In this document: positions 1-10,221 of the stretch, piece by piece
Layout of the letters: every line of letters begins with the position of its first letter
How positions within the stretch are numbered: position 1 is the first letter of the stretch
Origin: Castanea sativa
Taxonomy: Eukaryota; Streptophyta; Magnoliopsida; Fagales; Fagaceae
Reading direction: 5' to 3'
DNA length: 64,000 nt
NCBI RefSeq assembly: GCF_040712315.1
Contig: NC_134015.1
Span: 57,179,964 to 57,243,963 of the forward strand
The notes under the pieces: generated by a model
The model's input: the letters and a program-made list of their open reading frames with translations, nothing else
The model's database searches: none
What the model was told of the DNA's origin: nothing
Program-made: the position numbers and the translations under genes

Positions 1-2009
1 TATAAACACTAATTCCAGTGGCTGAGATTCAGAACAACTCTAGAATTTTAAACAAACTATCATTTAGTAATCAAATTATATAGTCACTCCAAAAAGAAAC
101 ACTAATCCCTGGCAGCAGCAATTACCAATAAGTAAAGGAATGTTGCAAATCACAAAACCAGGACAGGCAGCCAAGAATAACATAACTAGTTTTAATAGTT
201 TGGTTACTCTGTTGTTCAAAAAACTTATTCAAAGTGGGAACTAAATACATTCCCATATCTTCAAAGTGGTTCTTTAAAAATCATGCTCTCCAAATTAAAT
301 TTTTAAATTTTGGTGTTTTCACATGCATACAAATTTGACATTTTCACAAGCTGCATGTTAACTAAAACTGGTTTTGATTCTAGAAAAACTGGATTAATAG
401 TCTCATTTTCAGTTCAGCTTGTATCAAACTAAACAAGCTTTGTAATGTGCCAAACATCCCTACAAACATTCAGGCAACACAATTACAAATAGAGTAATTT
501 AGAGATAACCCTGCAACCCCAAGTGCATACTCAGTGCCACAATGTTGATTCCTTTTAATTTTTAATTTTTAATTTTTTTTATGTTAATAATTAAATGACA
601 ATGAGCTTTAGAACCACAGCTTGTAATGCAAGGTGAAATGGACAGAGTAAAAGTCCTCTGTCTTACTCTTACTATGCTCTATTTTATGCTCCACCATTCG
701 TAATCAACCACGTCCCTTTTTCTCCTTATAAAGTAATCAACTTTTAAAATGGGGAAAGAAAAAAAAAATTAGATGGAGAACATACTGCAGTTAGTGGAGC
801 ACAAAGTGGAAGACTAAGAATGGGATAGAGCAATTTTTTTTTTTTTTTTTGCAATAGAACACTGTTGAAGCATTTCTACTAGAAGGTATAAGCTTTTATT
901 CACTATGATGCACCTCTGTAATAATCATGTAATGACAATATTGATGCATGTTGAACCTGACTTGCAACAATGCAAGTCCACACAAAACAAATACTACCAT
1001 CACCGTAAAGGGAAACAAATACTAGAATTAGTCTTGAGTCACATTTTTATACCACAACAATTTGATGAATTCTAAATCACATATTACGTATAGATCCTGA
1101 AATACTATTGAAGAAATTGAACTATGATTTCAACTAACAACAACAATAACAACAAGTCTTAATCTCAAATTTTGTGGTAGGCTATAGATTCTCAACATAT
1201 TAGTTAGCTTTGGCTGCATGAATTATTTTCGTCTATTCTATTCTATATGAAGTCATTTTCCTCTGTTCTATTTTGTAACCTAATAGATATTCTACAATCA
1301 CACAATACTTCGCTTCCCTTCAACTATGATTATAACTAAAATGGAAATTAATCTAAGAAGCATGGCCACTGACACAACATGGTACACAACAATTCTTGAA
1401 TATTTATGTTTACTTCTAGATTTTAGTCTATAGGACAAAACTTAAGTATAGTAACTTAGACGCTATTTTTTAGGTTCCTATTAAGGTTAAGCCACGTGGC
1501 TACTTATATAAAATACACACCCATCCCATCAGAAAAAATTCACATGGTTGAATCTTAAGAGAGAATATTAAGGAATAACGCCTAAATATTGTACTTAAGT
1601 GTTAACATCCATCAAAATCTTTTAAAAACATATTTATAATAAAAAGAATTTTTCTTTTTACCAAATTATGTTTTTTCCTCCTCCTGACTGTCATAGTTTG
1701 ACACGTATCTGACTATATGTACGTTCACTCTCATAACATGTGAATCCCACCTACAACTATACAAGTACCACACACAGTGAGATAGATGATACATATATCC
1801 AAAGAAGAGATTTTGAAGTAAGTATGTTTCTTAGCTTAGAAGAATATATGATGAAGCATCTATTCAATCATTAAACAACAAGAATAATACCACGGCGAAA
1901 CAAACACTATTGAAATAAATAAAATCAAAGAGAGATTGCGATAGACTGGTAATGGTGGTGCGGTAAAGAACAGAGCAGTGGTGGCGGAATATTTATAGTT
2001 TGATAATAC
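1..2009 (-). other. Intron 1 (partial) of erlin copy A
   Basis: This stretch aligns by eye with intron 1 of copy B (about 17190-19616) and copy C (about 56840-59143); the opening bases match the start of those introns just after exon 2. The donor GT lies at 2009-2008 on the minus strand, directly after exon 1. Exons 2-9 of copy A must lie left of the window. Nothing else is coded here. Several A/T homopolymers are present, for example near 836-851. Confidence 0.75.
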
Positions 2010-2150
2010 CATGACAAAGATGGCGATAAAGGATAAGAAGACTGCGAGAATAGCAGAGAAACCACTGCCACCGCCACCGCCACCGCCATTGCCACCGCGG
2101 CCGCCTTGAAGAGGCTGTGGAGTTACGGGTCTCGGTTGATTTGAATCCAT
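2010..2150 (-). CDS. Erlin-like SPFH protein, copy A, exon 1 (gene runs off the left edge)
   Basis: The frame opens with ATG at 2150 and gives 47 residues: a short Pro/Gln-rich cytosolic or lumenal head, a glycine tract, then a hydrophobic segment ([17 protein letters not shown]) that acts as signal anchor. It ends in phase 0 at a GT donor. Exon 2 of copies B and C also begins in phase 0 (IVIPSSS...), so this exon joins that type of gene. It could be read as a free-standing 96-residue protein, because the frame stays open into the intron, but the equivalent exons in copies B and C sit about 2.4 kb upstream of complete erlin exon sets. Erlins are ER-membrane, lipid-raft-like scaffold proteins; in animals they act in ER-associated degradation. 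The role in plants is inferred from the family. Confidence 0.72.
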
Positions 2151-2205
2151 AAATGGCGGTTGGTTATTGCAGTGTCAGTCCGTCAAGCAGGTTAGAATTT
2201 GGGGG

Positions 2206-2212
2206 TATTTAT
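2206..2212 (-). promoter_or_regulatory. Possible TATA box of erlin copy A
   Basis: The minus strand reads ATAAATA about 55 bases upstream of the ATG. The equivalent position in copy B has a longer TATATAAATA form. I see no such box at the same place in copy C. Position and composition are the only evidence. Confidence 0.35.
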
Positions 2213-2505
2213 GGTGGTTTTTTAAGCGTAGAATATGAGCAAAGCGTAATGTTAATAAAATAAAAAAGGGAGAGAAGGAAACTCAAGAAAGAAAAAAGGA
2301 TGCAAAAACAAGAAGTGTTCCTCCGTGAACAGAGATCAAACTTGTTGCCAAAGTTTGTTTAAAATTTAATTATGTTGGGCTAAAAAAATTTTAGGGTGGG
2401 CACAAAACTTTTTTAAAGATAAAAAAAAAAAATTTTAATTTATACATAATAATTGTTTGTATTTTCTAGGTTAGGGTGGTCATGTAACCACTTGCACTCT
2501 ATTTA

Positions 2506-2704
2506 GGATGGGTTTAGATACTGCTTATTTTATTGAAACTGAAAATTTATTATTGAAAATACTGTAGATAAAGGTAAAAATTAGTTAAAATAGTATAGTG
2601 GAGCCATGAATAATGCCAAAATGTACAGTAGGGCCTATAAATAGTAGCAAAAATAAGCTAAATAGTGAAATAATTTATAATTTTAATCCACATCCAAACA
2701 CACA
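2506..2704. mobile_element. MITE in copy A upstream spacer
   Basis: This is an AT-rich element of about 200 bp whose ends resemble an inverted repeat (GGGTTTAGATAC at the left, ATCCAAACACAC at the right). Internal motifs (TGAAAA..., GAATAGT, AATAGTAGCAAAAATAAGC) recur in related copies at 17248-17446 and 20250-20436. The paralogous site upstream of copy B (near 20150) lacks it. Boundaries are approximate. Confidence 0.6.
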
Positions 2705-3051
2705 CTTAGAGATGTCCTAGATGAATAACAGAAACATTCAAATATCCTTGGAAAATGTTGAGTTTCAATTTTTTTTTAACACAAATACCATGTTATTATG
2801 TGGAAGAATCCTATGAGAGTGGCTCCAAGACGAGACAAGAGTTTTTGTGCTAGGAATGGTATAACTTATAAGGTCTTAGGAATCACTTAGTCAATCCCTT
2901 GGTGCTTGTCTTATATTTTTTAAATATATAATACTTTTTGTATTTATTTTTAATTCTTATTTTATTTATTATCTTATCCTTTGATTACCTTAATCTACAT
3001 GAGAATTTTTTTTAGAAGAATTCTACATGAGAATTTAATTTGAAAAGTAAT

Positions 3052-3617
3052 TGTGAGGACCTGAAGATCCGAAGATCCAAAGACCCGAGGATCCAAAGAA
3101 CTGGGGACCCAAAGACATACTGAAATGTATAATGAGTAGAGGAGAATAAGAGTAATCTGCCCGAGGATGAAGTGGGTTGACCGAGCAAAGGACGAAAGAG
3201 AGATTGATGATATATGGGGTATATTACAAATATCTAGGTGGGGTTGGATAACTATGAGCATTGCATTAAATGTTCTGCACCAATCATTCTGGCCGCATTG
3301 AATAGGGAGTACCAACTTTATCGCTGCATTAATGTAAAAATAACCTAAACAGTACAAAGTACAGAGCTAAAACTTCTCTCCATTACCGACTACAAAGGAA
3401 TGGACAGGTGTCACTAGAAGGGGTTGAGTAAATGGAGGGGTGTAGGGTTGAGATAATAAGGGCAAAGGGTACAAATAAGAGAGGAGAGACATAGAAAGAG
3501 GGACGGACAACAAACTTTGTTGTTGCTACCCTCTCTACAAATTCATTGTATTTAGATTTTTAGTCATAAAATGTGGTTGTGGTTGTTAAGTTCGTTTCAT
3601 GATTTTTGGTCCTTACA
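3052..3617 (+). mobile_element. Solo LTR with 5-bp target duplication
   Basis: This 566-bp segment begins TGTGAGGACC and ends GGTCCTTACA, the inverted-end signature of an LTR. It is flanked by the direct repeat GTAAT (3047-3051 and 3618-3622). The paralogous site upstream of copy B (about 20590) reads through without it, so the insertion came after the duplication that produced these two spacers, and internal sequence was then lost by LTR-LTR recombination. No coding sequence remains. The superfamily cannot be told from the LTR alone. Confidence 0.85.
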
Positions 3618-4149
3618 GTAATAATATTTTGTTAAAATATATATGGTACATAAATTTATTTTTAATTTTTTTTATATGTACCATATTTATTTAATCTTAA
3701 TCCTTAATTTAGGAAATTACCTTATTTAATATCTCTTTTCAATATCTCTTATTTCAAAAAATATTTTTTTTATGGATAAATTGAAAATTGCACCTTTAAA
3801 GTGTGGAGTATTTGGATTTTATACTCTCAAGTTTCAGAATTTAGATTTTACCCCTGATATTTAGGGTATTTGGATTTTACACCCTAATGTTTCAAAATTT
3901 GGATTTTTCTCTCTAAAGTTTAGGAGTGCTTCAATTTTACACCTCAAAATTATGAAACTTTAAGAAGTAAAATTTAAATATCCAAAATTTTAAGAAGTAA
4001 AATTCAAGCATTCTTAAAATATAGGAAGTAAAATCTAAATTCATAGTATAAAATTCAAACACCAAAAAATTAAGAGGTAAAATTTAAATTTTAAAACTTT
4101 AAGGTATAAAATTAAATTAGCATAAGATATAATTTATAATTTTTTTTTA

Positions 4150-4560
4150 AAAAGGTAGAATTGTATTAATTAAATGGACAAGACGTTCAAAAAGTAAGAT
4201 AGGCTCCTGAGGCAACGCAGTGCTACACAAACTAGCCTGGCATTCAGGAAAAAGGAGGACAACAAAGAAACACCATTACGCTAGAGGACAACAAAAAAAC
4301 ACCCCAAGTGCCAAGTTTGGTTAGAAGACTTTCTCAGGGAAATTATTTCCTTGGCTTTTGCTGACTCTGTTTAATGGTATTTCAGTTGGAATAAAAGTCC
4401 TGCCCGGTCTTCCAGGCCGGTTTCTCAAAAGAAAGAAAGAAAAAGAAACATCATTACGCTCGCCCCCTAAAAATCTTTTGTGTCTGTTGGTTAGCCACCA
4501 ACTCCTGTAGTCGTACAAAAGGGTCGTAGCCCCGCATAGGATAATCTCAGATATTGCCTC
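4150..4560 (-). repeat. Retroposon-like repeat segment
   Basis: A poly-T-started segment shared with 21170-21392 in the copy B spacer, where an internal piece of about 190 bp (4250-4440) is missing. The poly-T at one end suggests a retroposed 3' end read from the minus strand. No reverse transcriptase remnant is recognisable. The short open frames here have no family resemblance. Confidence 0.35.
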
Positions 4561-4980
4561 CCCAGTCCCGACGAAATATATTGATTTTTGAGTAATATTA
4601 ATTATTTTATAATATTTTTATAAAATATTAACTTTGCCGACTTTTTATTAATTTTTATTTTGAATAATTATTAATATTATTTATTTATTTATTAATAACC
4701 ACTCATCGTATTAATAATTTATAAAAAATTTAGTAAAATAATTTATAATTCTGATATTATTCTAGAATTTTATTGTAAAGAGCCAGATATGAATTTTCTT
4801 GATTGCGATGATGAAAAGCATTCAGAAAGATACGGAAAGATTTATGCTGCAAGCTTGCAATTGGCAAATAAATTCCAATATAAATTTCTTTCCAGTTTCC
4901 AATTGACTCCATTTCATTTCAATTCAAGAAAATTTTTTTTTTTTGGGAGAAAATTTCAATTTAAGCAATCATTGTTATAA
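4560..4980. repeat. Spacer segment, single copy here, tandemly doubled at 21.5-22.4 kb
   Basis: This AT-rich sequence matches both halves of the tandem duplication at 21543-22365, and in diverged form the stretch at 62740-63130. A short open frame (4789-4980) covers the conserved part, but its relatives are interrupted differently, so I do not call a gene. Confidence 0.6.
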
Positions 4981-4987
4981 ACTTAGA

Positions 4988-5393
4988 GTTTGTATACATA
5001 CTGCTTATTATTGAAAATTGAAAACACTGTAACAAAATAATTTTTTAAATGTATAAATAGTACCGTAGAACTCAATTTTAAAGTTCAATTTGTAATTTTT
5101 TTAAGTTGTGGGTCCTATGAACAGTGCCCATGGACTCACAGAGTGTAAAATGCAAACGCATGGATAACGCAAAACGCGCTATCCAAACGTGCACTTAGTA
5201 TGCGTTTGCCTAGCAATGAAGTTGAGTTTGTGTTTTTTGGCTGGTCTCATGGCACTGTACATGGACCAGCCAAAACACAAAAACGCGTGAATAGTATTCG
5301 AGAACAGTGTTTTGCATTTTAAAAAATATTTTGTTACAGTGTTTTCAATAAGAAATTTTCAGTTTTTAGCAAAACAAGTGGTATCAAGACATT
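4988..5393. mobile_element. Two adjacent MITEs
   Basis: Two elements of about 200 bp lie end to end. Both share the family's motifs: a start like GTGCGTTTGCC, GAACAGTG, TTTTGTTACAGTGTTTTCA and TTTAGCAAAACAAG. They interrupt the spacer between ACTTAGAG and a segment that is contiguous in the copy B spacer near 22355-22385. Similar paired elements occur at 63355-63775. Confidence 0.6.
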
Positions 5394-6031
5394 TTCAACT
5401 ATATAATCAAGACATTAGAATAATTGAAAAGCTAACCCTCAGCTACAAAATACGAGGACTATATATAGTCAAGTTACTTCCACTCAAGAGTTCCTTTTTT
5501 TTTTTTTTATAATAAAAATAAATGGTATATATTTTACTAAAATTTCAAACTTTACATCATTATATCTTTCTGTACCTTTTAATGCATTTTTGTTAATTTT
5601 AGGTACAAATATAGCTTACTTGCACTTAGGGGTTTACTTAATTTTAATGACTTTGTTAATGAGTGCAGTGAGGTACAAATATCAAGAAAATTATATAAAA
5701 CCGCTACGAATTTGTGCATAATAGAATAACAATCAATAAATTATTGAGAAATGCTTTTTTTCCCTTTTAGAATTTGCACAAATTAAAGAGTTTAAATCCA
5801 ATTAGATTTTAAGTAGGATTTCAATTGGAATCTAATTTTCCGCCATCTATCTATTTATTTTTGTAATTTTTGTGGCAAATAAATAATTGAGTGAAAAAAC
5901 TGAAGGGTCTAAATAAGAAACTATTATATATTTTAGAAATATATGGGTTAAAAAAAATGTAAGCTAATATTATGTATAATTTAAATATTTTCTTAAAAAT
6001 ATGCATAATTGTGATTGTCTTTAATTGTACA

Positions 6032-6060
6032 CGTGCATATGCACGGGGCTACACACTAGT
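6032..6060 (+). mobile_element. Helitron-like 3' terminus
   Basis: A perfect 14-bp palindrome (CGTGCATATGCACG, 6032-6045) is followed 10 bases later by CTAGT, the hairpin-plus-CTRR ending of Helitrons. The same terminus is at 22853-22881 in the copy B spacer and in degenerate form at 61836-61864. I could not fix the 5' end, and there is no Rep/helicase coding sequence, so any element is non-autonomous. Confidence 0.55.
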
Positions 6061-6356
6061 GCATCATTTGCACATCATTATTATTGTCTTCTTGAATTTT
6101 TATGTTCCCTTCTCGCCTCAACAACTTGAAAAGTTGAAACGATCAATTTCATGGTCAATTATCTCCTTCCCCTTGAGATAATATATATTATGGTACAAAT
6201 TTAGCTTTATGAATTTAGGTGCACAGTGTTATCTAATTTATTTATTTTTTAAATAATTTAATAGTTAAGAGAGGGAAATTTGAACCTTAAATGTTTTTGT
6301 TTGATAGTTGAAAATTCATTAATGGTACATTTGACTTGATTCCGCGCTATAGCAAG

Positions 6357-6973
6357 TGATGATGCGAAGAAAATCAATAGATTGGATGAATTGGGCTTCA
6401 AAGGGCTAACAACTGTTCTGAAGGCCTGAAAAAGAAAGAACAAGTGATCAAAGGTGACTAGGATGGACCAGCCAAGAACCCTCCGATGTCAAAGTTAGTT
6501 TCTCTCTCAAGTTTTGGAGTTCCGACTTTTTAGGGATTGTAAAAACATACCTTTATTTGGTCTGAATGAGTGTTTATATAGTGTGCCCCAGAAACAGTTA
6601 TTAGATTTGTAACTTCCCCTGTATTTTAGGAAGTCAGGAGGTTCAAAAATAACTTCCACAATCGTCATGGGAGTTATATCTTTATGTATAACTGTCATTG
6701 AAAGTTAAGTATTTAATAAGGAGTTGTAGAAATGAGCCTGGATCTTCCTCATGCCTTGGAACAATAGCATGCGGTTCCATCGCTAGCTCTCGTAGGCAAA
6801 TCCACGCTAGAGAATTTCCTAAGTGTCAGGGGATCGTCTAGGAGCCTTCTTGATAGACAACCCTTATTCCCATGGATGGTCCTCTTGCTATGGACAACCT
6901 TCTTATGAGGGATGTTCCTTTTTGCTCTGGACGCCTCCTATGGACGAGTTGGAGTTAGATTTTTAGTTCATCA
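6357..6973. mobile_element. Insertion of about 620 bp, possible solo LTR
   Basis: The copy B spacer reads straight through at about 23145, while this spacer carries roughly 620 extra bases. The insert begins TGATGATGCG and ends GTTCATCA, so its outermost 6 bases are inverted repeats (TGATGA/TCATCA), as in an LTR. I do not find a clean 5-bp target duplication; the flanks share only TAG. No reading frame of note. Confidence 0.4.
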
Positions 6974-7011
6974 TTAGTGAGTATAGGAAGACAAAGAAAT
7001 AAACACCCCTA

Positions 7012-7465
7012 TTACCTCATAATGATCAAATTATATTTAGCCTTATTTCTTTTATTTAAATTGTGTATCTCCATTACTTGTAGTGATCTATCATTCATTA
7101 AAAAAAGATTCACTAATCCAATAAGAATGGTTGGTTGTTGCTTATCTTCAATTGGTACATGCAAAATATAAGCTAATTTAGCAGCTTTTTGCTCAATTTC
7201 TTGTGGAGTCAAATTCTCTTCAATACAAGTCAAAGGAATAGTGTCATGGCTTTTGATTTCCATATAAAGGACATGATGAGCATAAATATGAAATTGTACA
7301 CCATAAAGAAGAGCTAATAAAGAGACTCACAATCCAATAGAAAGACAACTTTCTAGTAACCCTCAATGACGAATTCTCTCATGAATTGCTAAGGATCCAA
7401 TAAGTCTAGCATTGATTCCTTTAGATGTGTCAATTGGGCAAATGAGCTAATAATGACTAAAATAG
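7012..7465 (-). pseudogene. Chimeric plastid-derived fragment (rpoB joined to ycf4), spacer copy 1
   Basis: Read on the minus strand, about 7340-7460 encodes a degraded piece of chloroplast RNA polymerase beta subunit (the conserved CPIDTSKGIN-like motif followed by IGSLAIHE). About 7160-7290 encodes the C-terminal end of Ycf4, the photosystem I assembly factor ([10 protein letters not shown]..., [19 protein letters not shown]). The two genes are far apart in plastid genomes, so this is a rearranged organelle insert (NUPT). Frames are broken and the piece is not functional. A better preserved twin lies at 23150-23680, so the insertion predates the spacer duplication. Confidence 0.75.
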
Positions 7466-8669
7466 ATTTCTATTATTCGAAAACTAGTAGAGATAAGTTA
7501 AGATTCGTCTTTAAGTATTACAAAACATCTTTTTTTTTTCTTCTAAAAAATGAAATAAGGTAATATTTTGTTAGAATGCAAGGAATATTTGATTCAAAAT
7601 TCAAACACAGAAACCCTCAAAATTATGGAATTAATGAATGGAAAAACTCTCATTCACTATTTCGACTCTTTTATAAACCATTCGTGGAGAAGGAAGAGAT
7701 ATAAAATTTGTTCTATTGTCAAAAAATATCACCATGTTTATTTTAGATTTGTTAATTAACATTATTTTATATCATAAAATAACTAAATCAGTTCCAAAAA
7801 AAAAAAAAAATGAAGGATCATCTTCCCCACTTTTTTTCACCCACGCTCCACCTCATGAATTAATTATTACTTTTCAAAACATTTCATTACTGTTCCAACA
7901 GATAGATAATTAAAAAGACCTTTTCCTTCTGTAAAAGTGCAATTAAGATGATGGAATCTTCATGTATAATTTTCTATTATAATAAAAATATAAATAATTA
8001 AGGGAAAAGTTATGAAGGAATATTTGTGTGTGCGTAGTTGAATTGATTTTTTTAATAAATTTCTTCATTTATTAAAAGTGAGAAACGGTACAATTATATA
8101 TAGATAAATTATGGTTTAAAAAAATATATATGTTAGCAAAAAATGATAATTAAAAAGAAAACTATTTCAAACGCACGGGGTCCATAATTTTATTTATTTT
8201 TGAATAGTTAAAAATCACTACCCCACAATATTGCAACCCCACTTAGACCCCATGCAGTACAACTTGGGGCCTTGGACTAACATGTCAGTGTAAGCTCAAA
8301 GGAGAGCTCCAACATATGATATTATAACTAATATAAAGATTTGAAGAGCATAGGAATCTCCTAGTTAAAATCCAATTGTGATATATATTAGTAGAACTTA
8401 TCCTGTATATTAAGGAGGGGCTTTTTTTTTTTTTTTTTTTTTTTTTTGAGTGTAAAAAATAAATAAATAAAAGTGCAGCGATCAATGACCTGAAACAACT
8501 TCCATTTTTGGTAGGTCCAAGGGACACTTTCAGCACATTGAATTTGGATAATGGTGGAATAGAGACTATATGGGTCTATTCTTGTATTCCATCCTCGTAC
8601 TTGTAAGGAAAAGGGGGAACTATTAACTAAAATCTTTAAATAATTTTTTTTAATACAAAATTGTATATA
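7466..8669. other. Spacer without genes
   Basis: AT-rich spacer. The first part (to about 7900) matches 23665-24067 and the rest matches 36242-37110, where the paralogue is split by a hAT-like element. A poly-T run at about 8422-8447 has a counterpart at 36777-36803. I see no gene or RNA. Confidence 0.7.
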
Positions 8670-9520
8670 TACTTTTTCCTCCTAACATGAATGTTGGAGT
8701 TTTCTTGGCATGTCCATGTTTGACATGTGTGCAACACAAAAGATATCTTATTAAACGAATATATATTTTTCTACACTCTCATAAGTATTATTGTCAAAAT
8801 CTCAATTTAGATCCTACAGTTTTATGATTTTACGATCTCACTTGCCTAAAATGATCCAGTTTTTTCAAGGATCTTTGTAATTATTCAGGATTGGTAGGAT
8901 CGTACGATTCTGACGATCCCAAAAGACCTTGATTTCTTGTAATCTTTTTTAACTTGACAGAAGGTTCAGTTTGACCTAGGTGAAAAATAAAATCTCAATA
9001 GACCAAGTTTTTTCACTCTAATGTAGAGAGAGTGTCAGTAGGACCTAAATAAAAAAAAATATATCCCAATAGAATGTCACATTTTGAGGTTTTTGGCCTC
9101 TTTAAATGATGCTTAAAAATGGATGTAGTGATATATGGTAATTATATCAATGAATGTATAATTTATGTGATTATTTAATATATCAATGTGTATTTTTTGG
9201 CCTTTTCTCAAATAATGTAGGATCATATGATCCACGATCAGATCCTACGATTCACGATCCCATCTACCTCTCACGATCTTACATAGGATCCCAATTTTGA
9301 CAACCTTGCTCACAAGCAGGTCTCACCATATTGGGTGAGATGGAAGATTTATCTTATGCATAAAATAATAATTAGTTTGACATGGACATAGTCAGGAATT
9401 TTGGACTATATGTATTTCTTAGCTTAGAAGAATACTTTTTTTTTTATTTATATAGAAACACTTGGAAGAAAACATGATGATGAAGCATCCATTCAATTAT
9501 TAAACAACAAGCATCCTTTT
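8670..9520 (-). repeat. Diverged remnant of erlin intron 1, interrupted by a TIR element
   Basis: Outside 8790-9305 this sequence resembles the exon-1-proximal part of erlin intron 1 (about 58505-58760 in copy C and 1790-1890 in copy A). Shared landmarks are TTTTCTTGGCATGTCC, a motif ending in GACATGGACATAGTC, and the ATGATGAAGCATC/ATTAAACAACAAG stretch just inside the intron. No erlin exon is preserved next to it. It is a decayed partial copy in the same orientation as the array. Confidence 0.6.
8790..9305. mobile_element. TIR element rich in GATC motifs
   Basis: The left end (ATTGTCAAAATCTCAATTTA) and the right end read in reverse (GGTTGTCAAAATTGGGATCC) are inverted repeats that continue into GATCCTA and GATCGTGAG-like stretches. 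The element splits an intron-1 remnant that is uninterrupted near 58600. A copy lacking its right end lies at about 37198-37510. Non-coding; the superfamily is uncertain. Confidence 0.55.
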
Positions 9521-10171
9521 ATATACTATTATTTAGGAGGCTTCTCTTGTCTGGATTTTTACTTTTTAATATCCAAAATATTCTCAAATTGACCTATTTA
9601 GAAAGTTTCAATAATAGGGTTAAACATGTAACATTACTAATTCTAAAACTTCTAAACTTTTTAGATAAATTTAAAAATGCAATTTACCAACAAACATTTT
9701 TTTTTTAAGTTACGTACAATTTTTTTTCCCTTTGTTCTCTTGAGTCTTGAATTGTTGAACATATCTACTCCCACACTCCCACCAATTTTATACTCCCCCA
9801 TAACAAGTAGTTACTTCATTCTACATGTTTCTCTATCTTTATCATCTTTTTTCTTTCTTCTTCAAATTCTAAAAAATAAATTCAATCCTGCACATCTATT
9901 CTCATGTTCCCACTAATTTCGAATGAAGACAATCACTCAAAACTCAATTAAGAAATTATGAACATACCATTTATTTTTTTAATAAATTTTATTATATTGC
10001 TTTCTCTTTCCTTTTGTCTTTCTCTATGTTTCTCTTTCTCTAATTGCTCCACTGCATTTGTAAAAGTGGAGATTGTATCTTTAAATCTCTCATATGACAA
10101 ATTTCTCTCATCTTAATTTGTTCATTTTTTTTTTAATTTTAAATTAGCCTTATGACACTCCTGGTGATGGA

Positions 10172-10221
10172 TTAGTGAGAGTGCAATAAAGAACAAAGCG
10201 GTGGCGATGGAATATTTATAG
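10172..10221 (-). repeat. Decayed exon-1 flank of a lost erlin copy
   Basis: The stretch with GTGCAATAAAGAACAAAGCG and GGTGGCGATGGAATATTTATA matches the intron bases just inside the exon-1 donor of the real copies (19557-19602). The exon that should follow is absent. The partner spacer has the same relic at 49690-49735. Confidence 0.6.

Noticed and set aside
1860..2150. A stand-alone 96-residue membrane protein gene
   Set aside because: The part after residue 47 runs into intron sequence; the matching exons in copies B and C are first exons of erlin genes, and the phases fit.
4789..4980. Conserved small protein (MNFLD..DEKHSERYG...)
   Set aside because: Its relatives at 21744 and 22150 differ at the C-terminus with T-run length and the copy at 62.8 kb is not colinear; conservation reflects duplication, not coding constraint.
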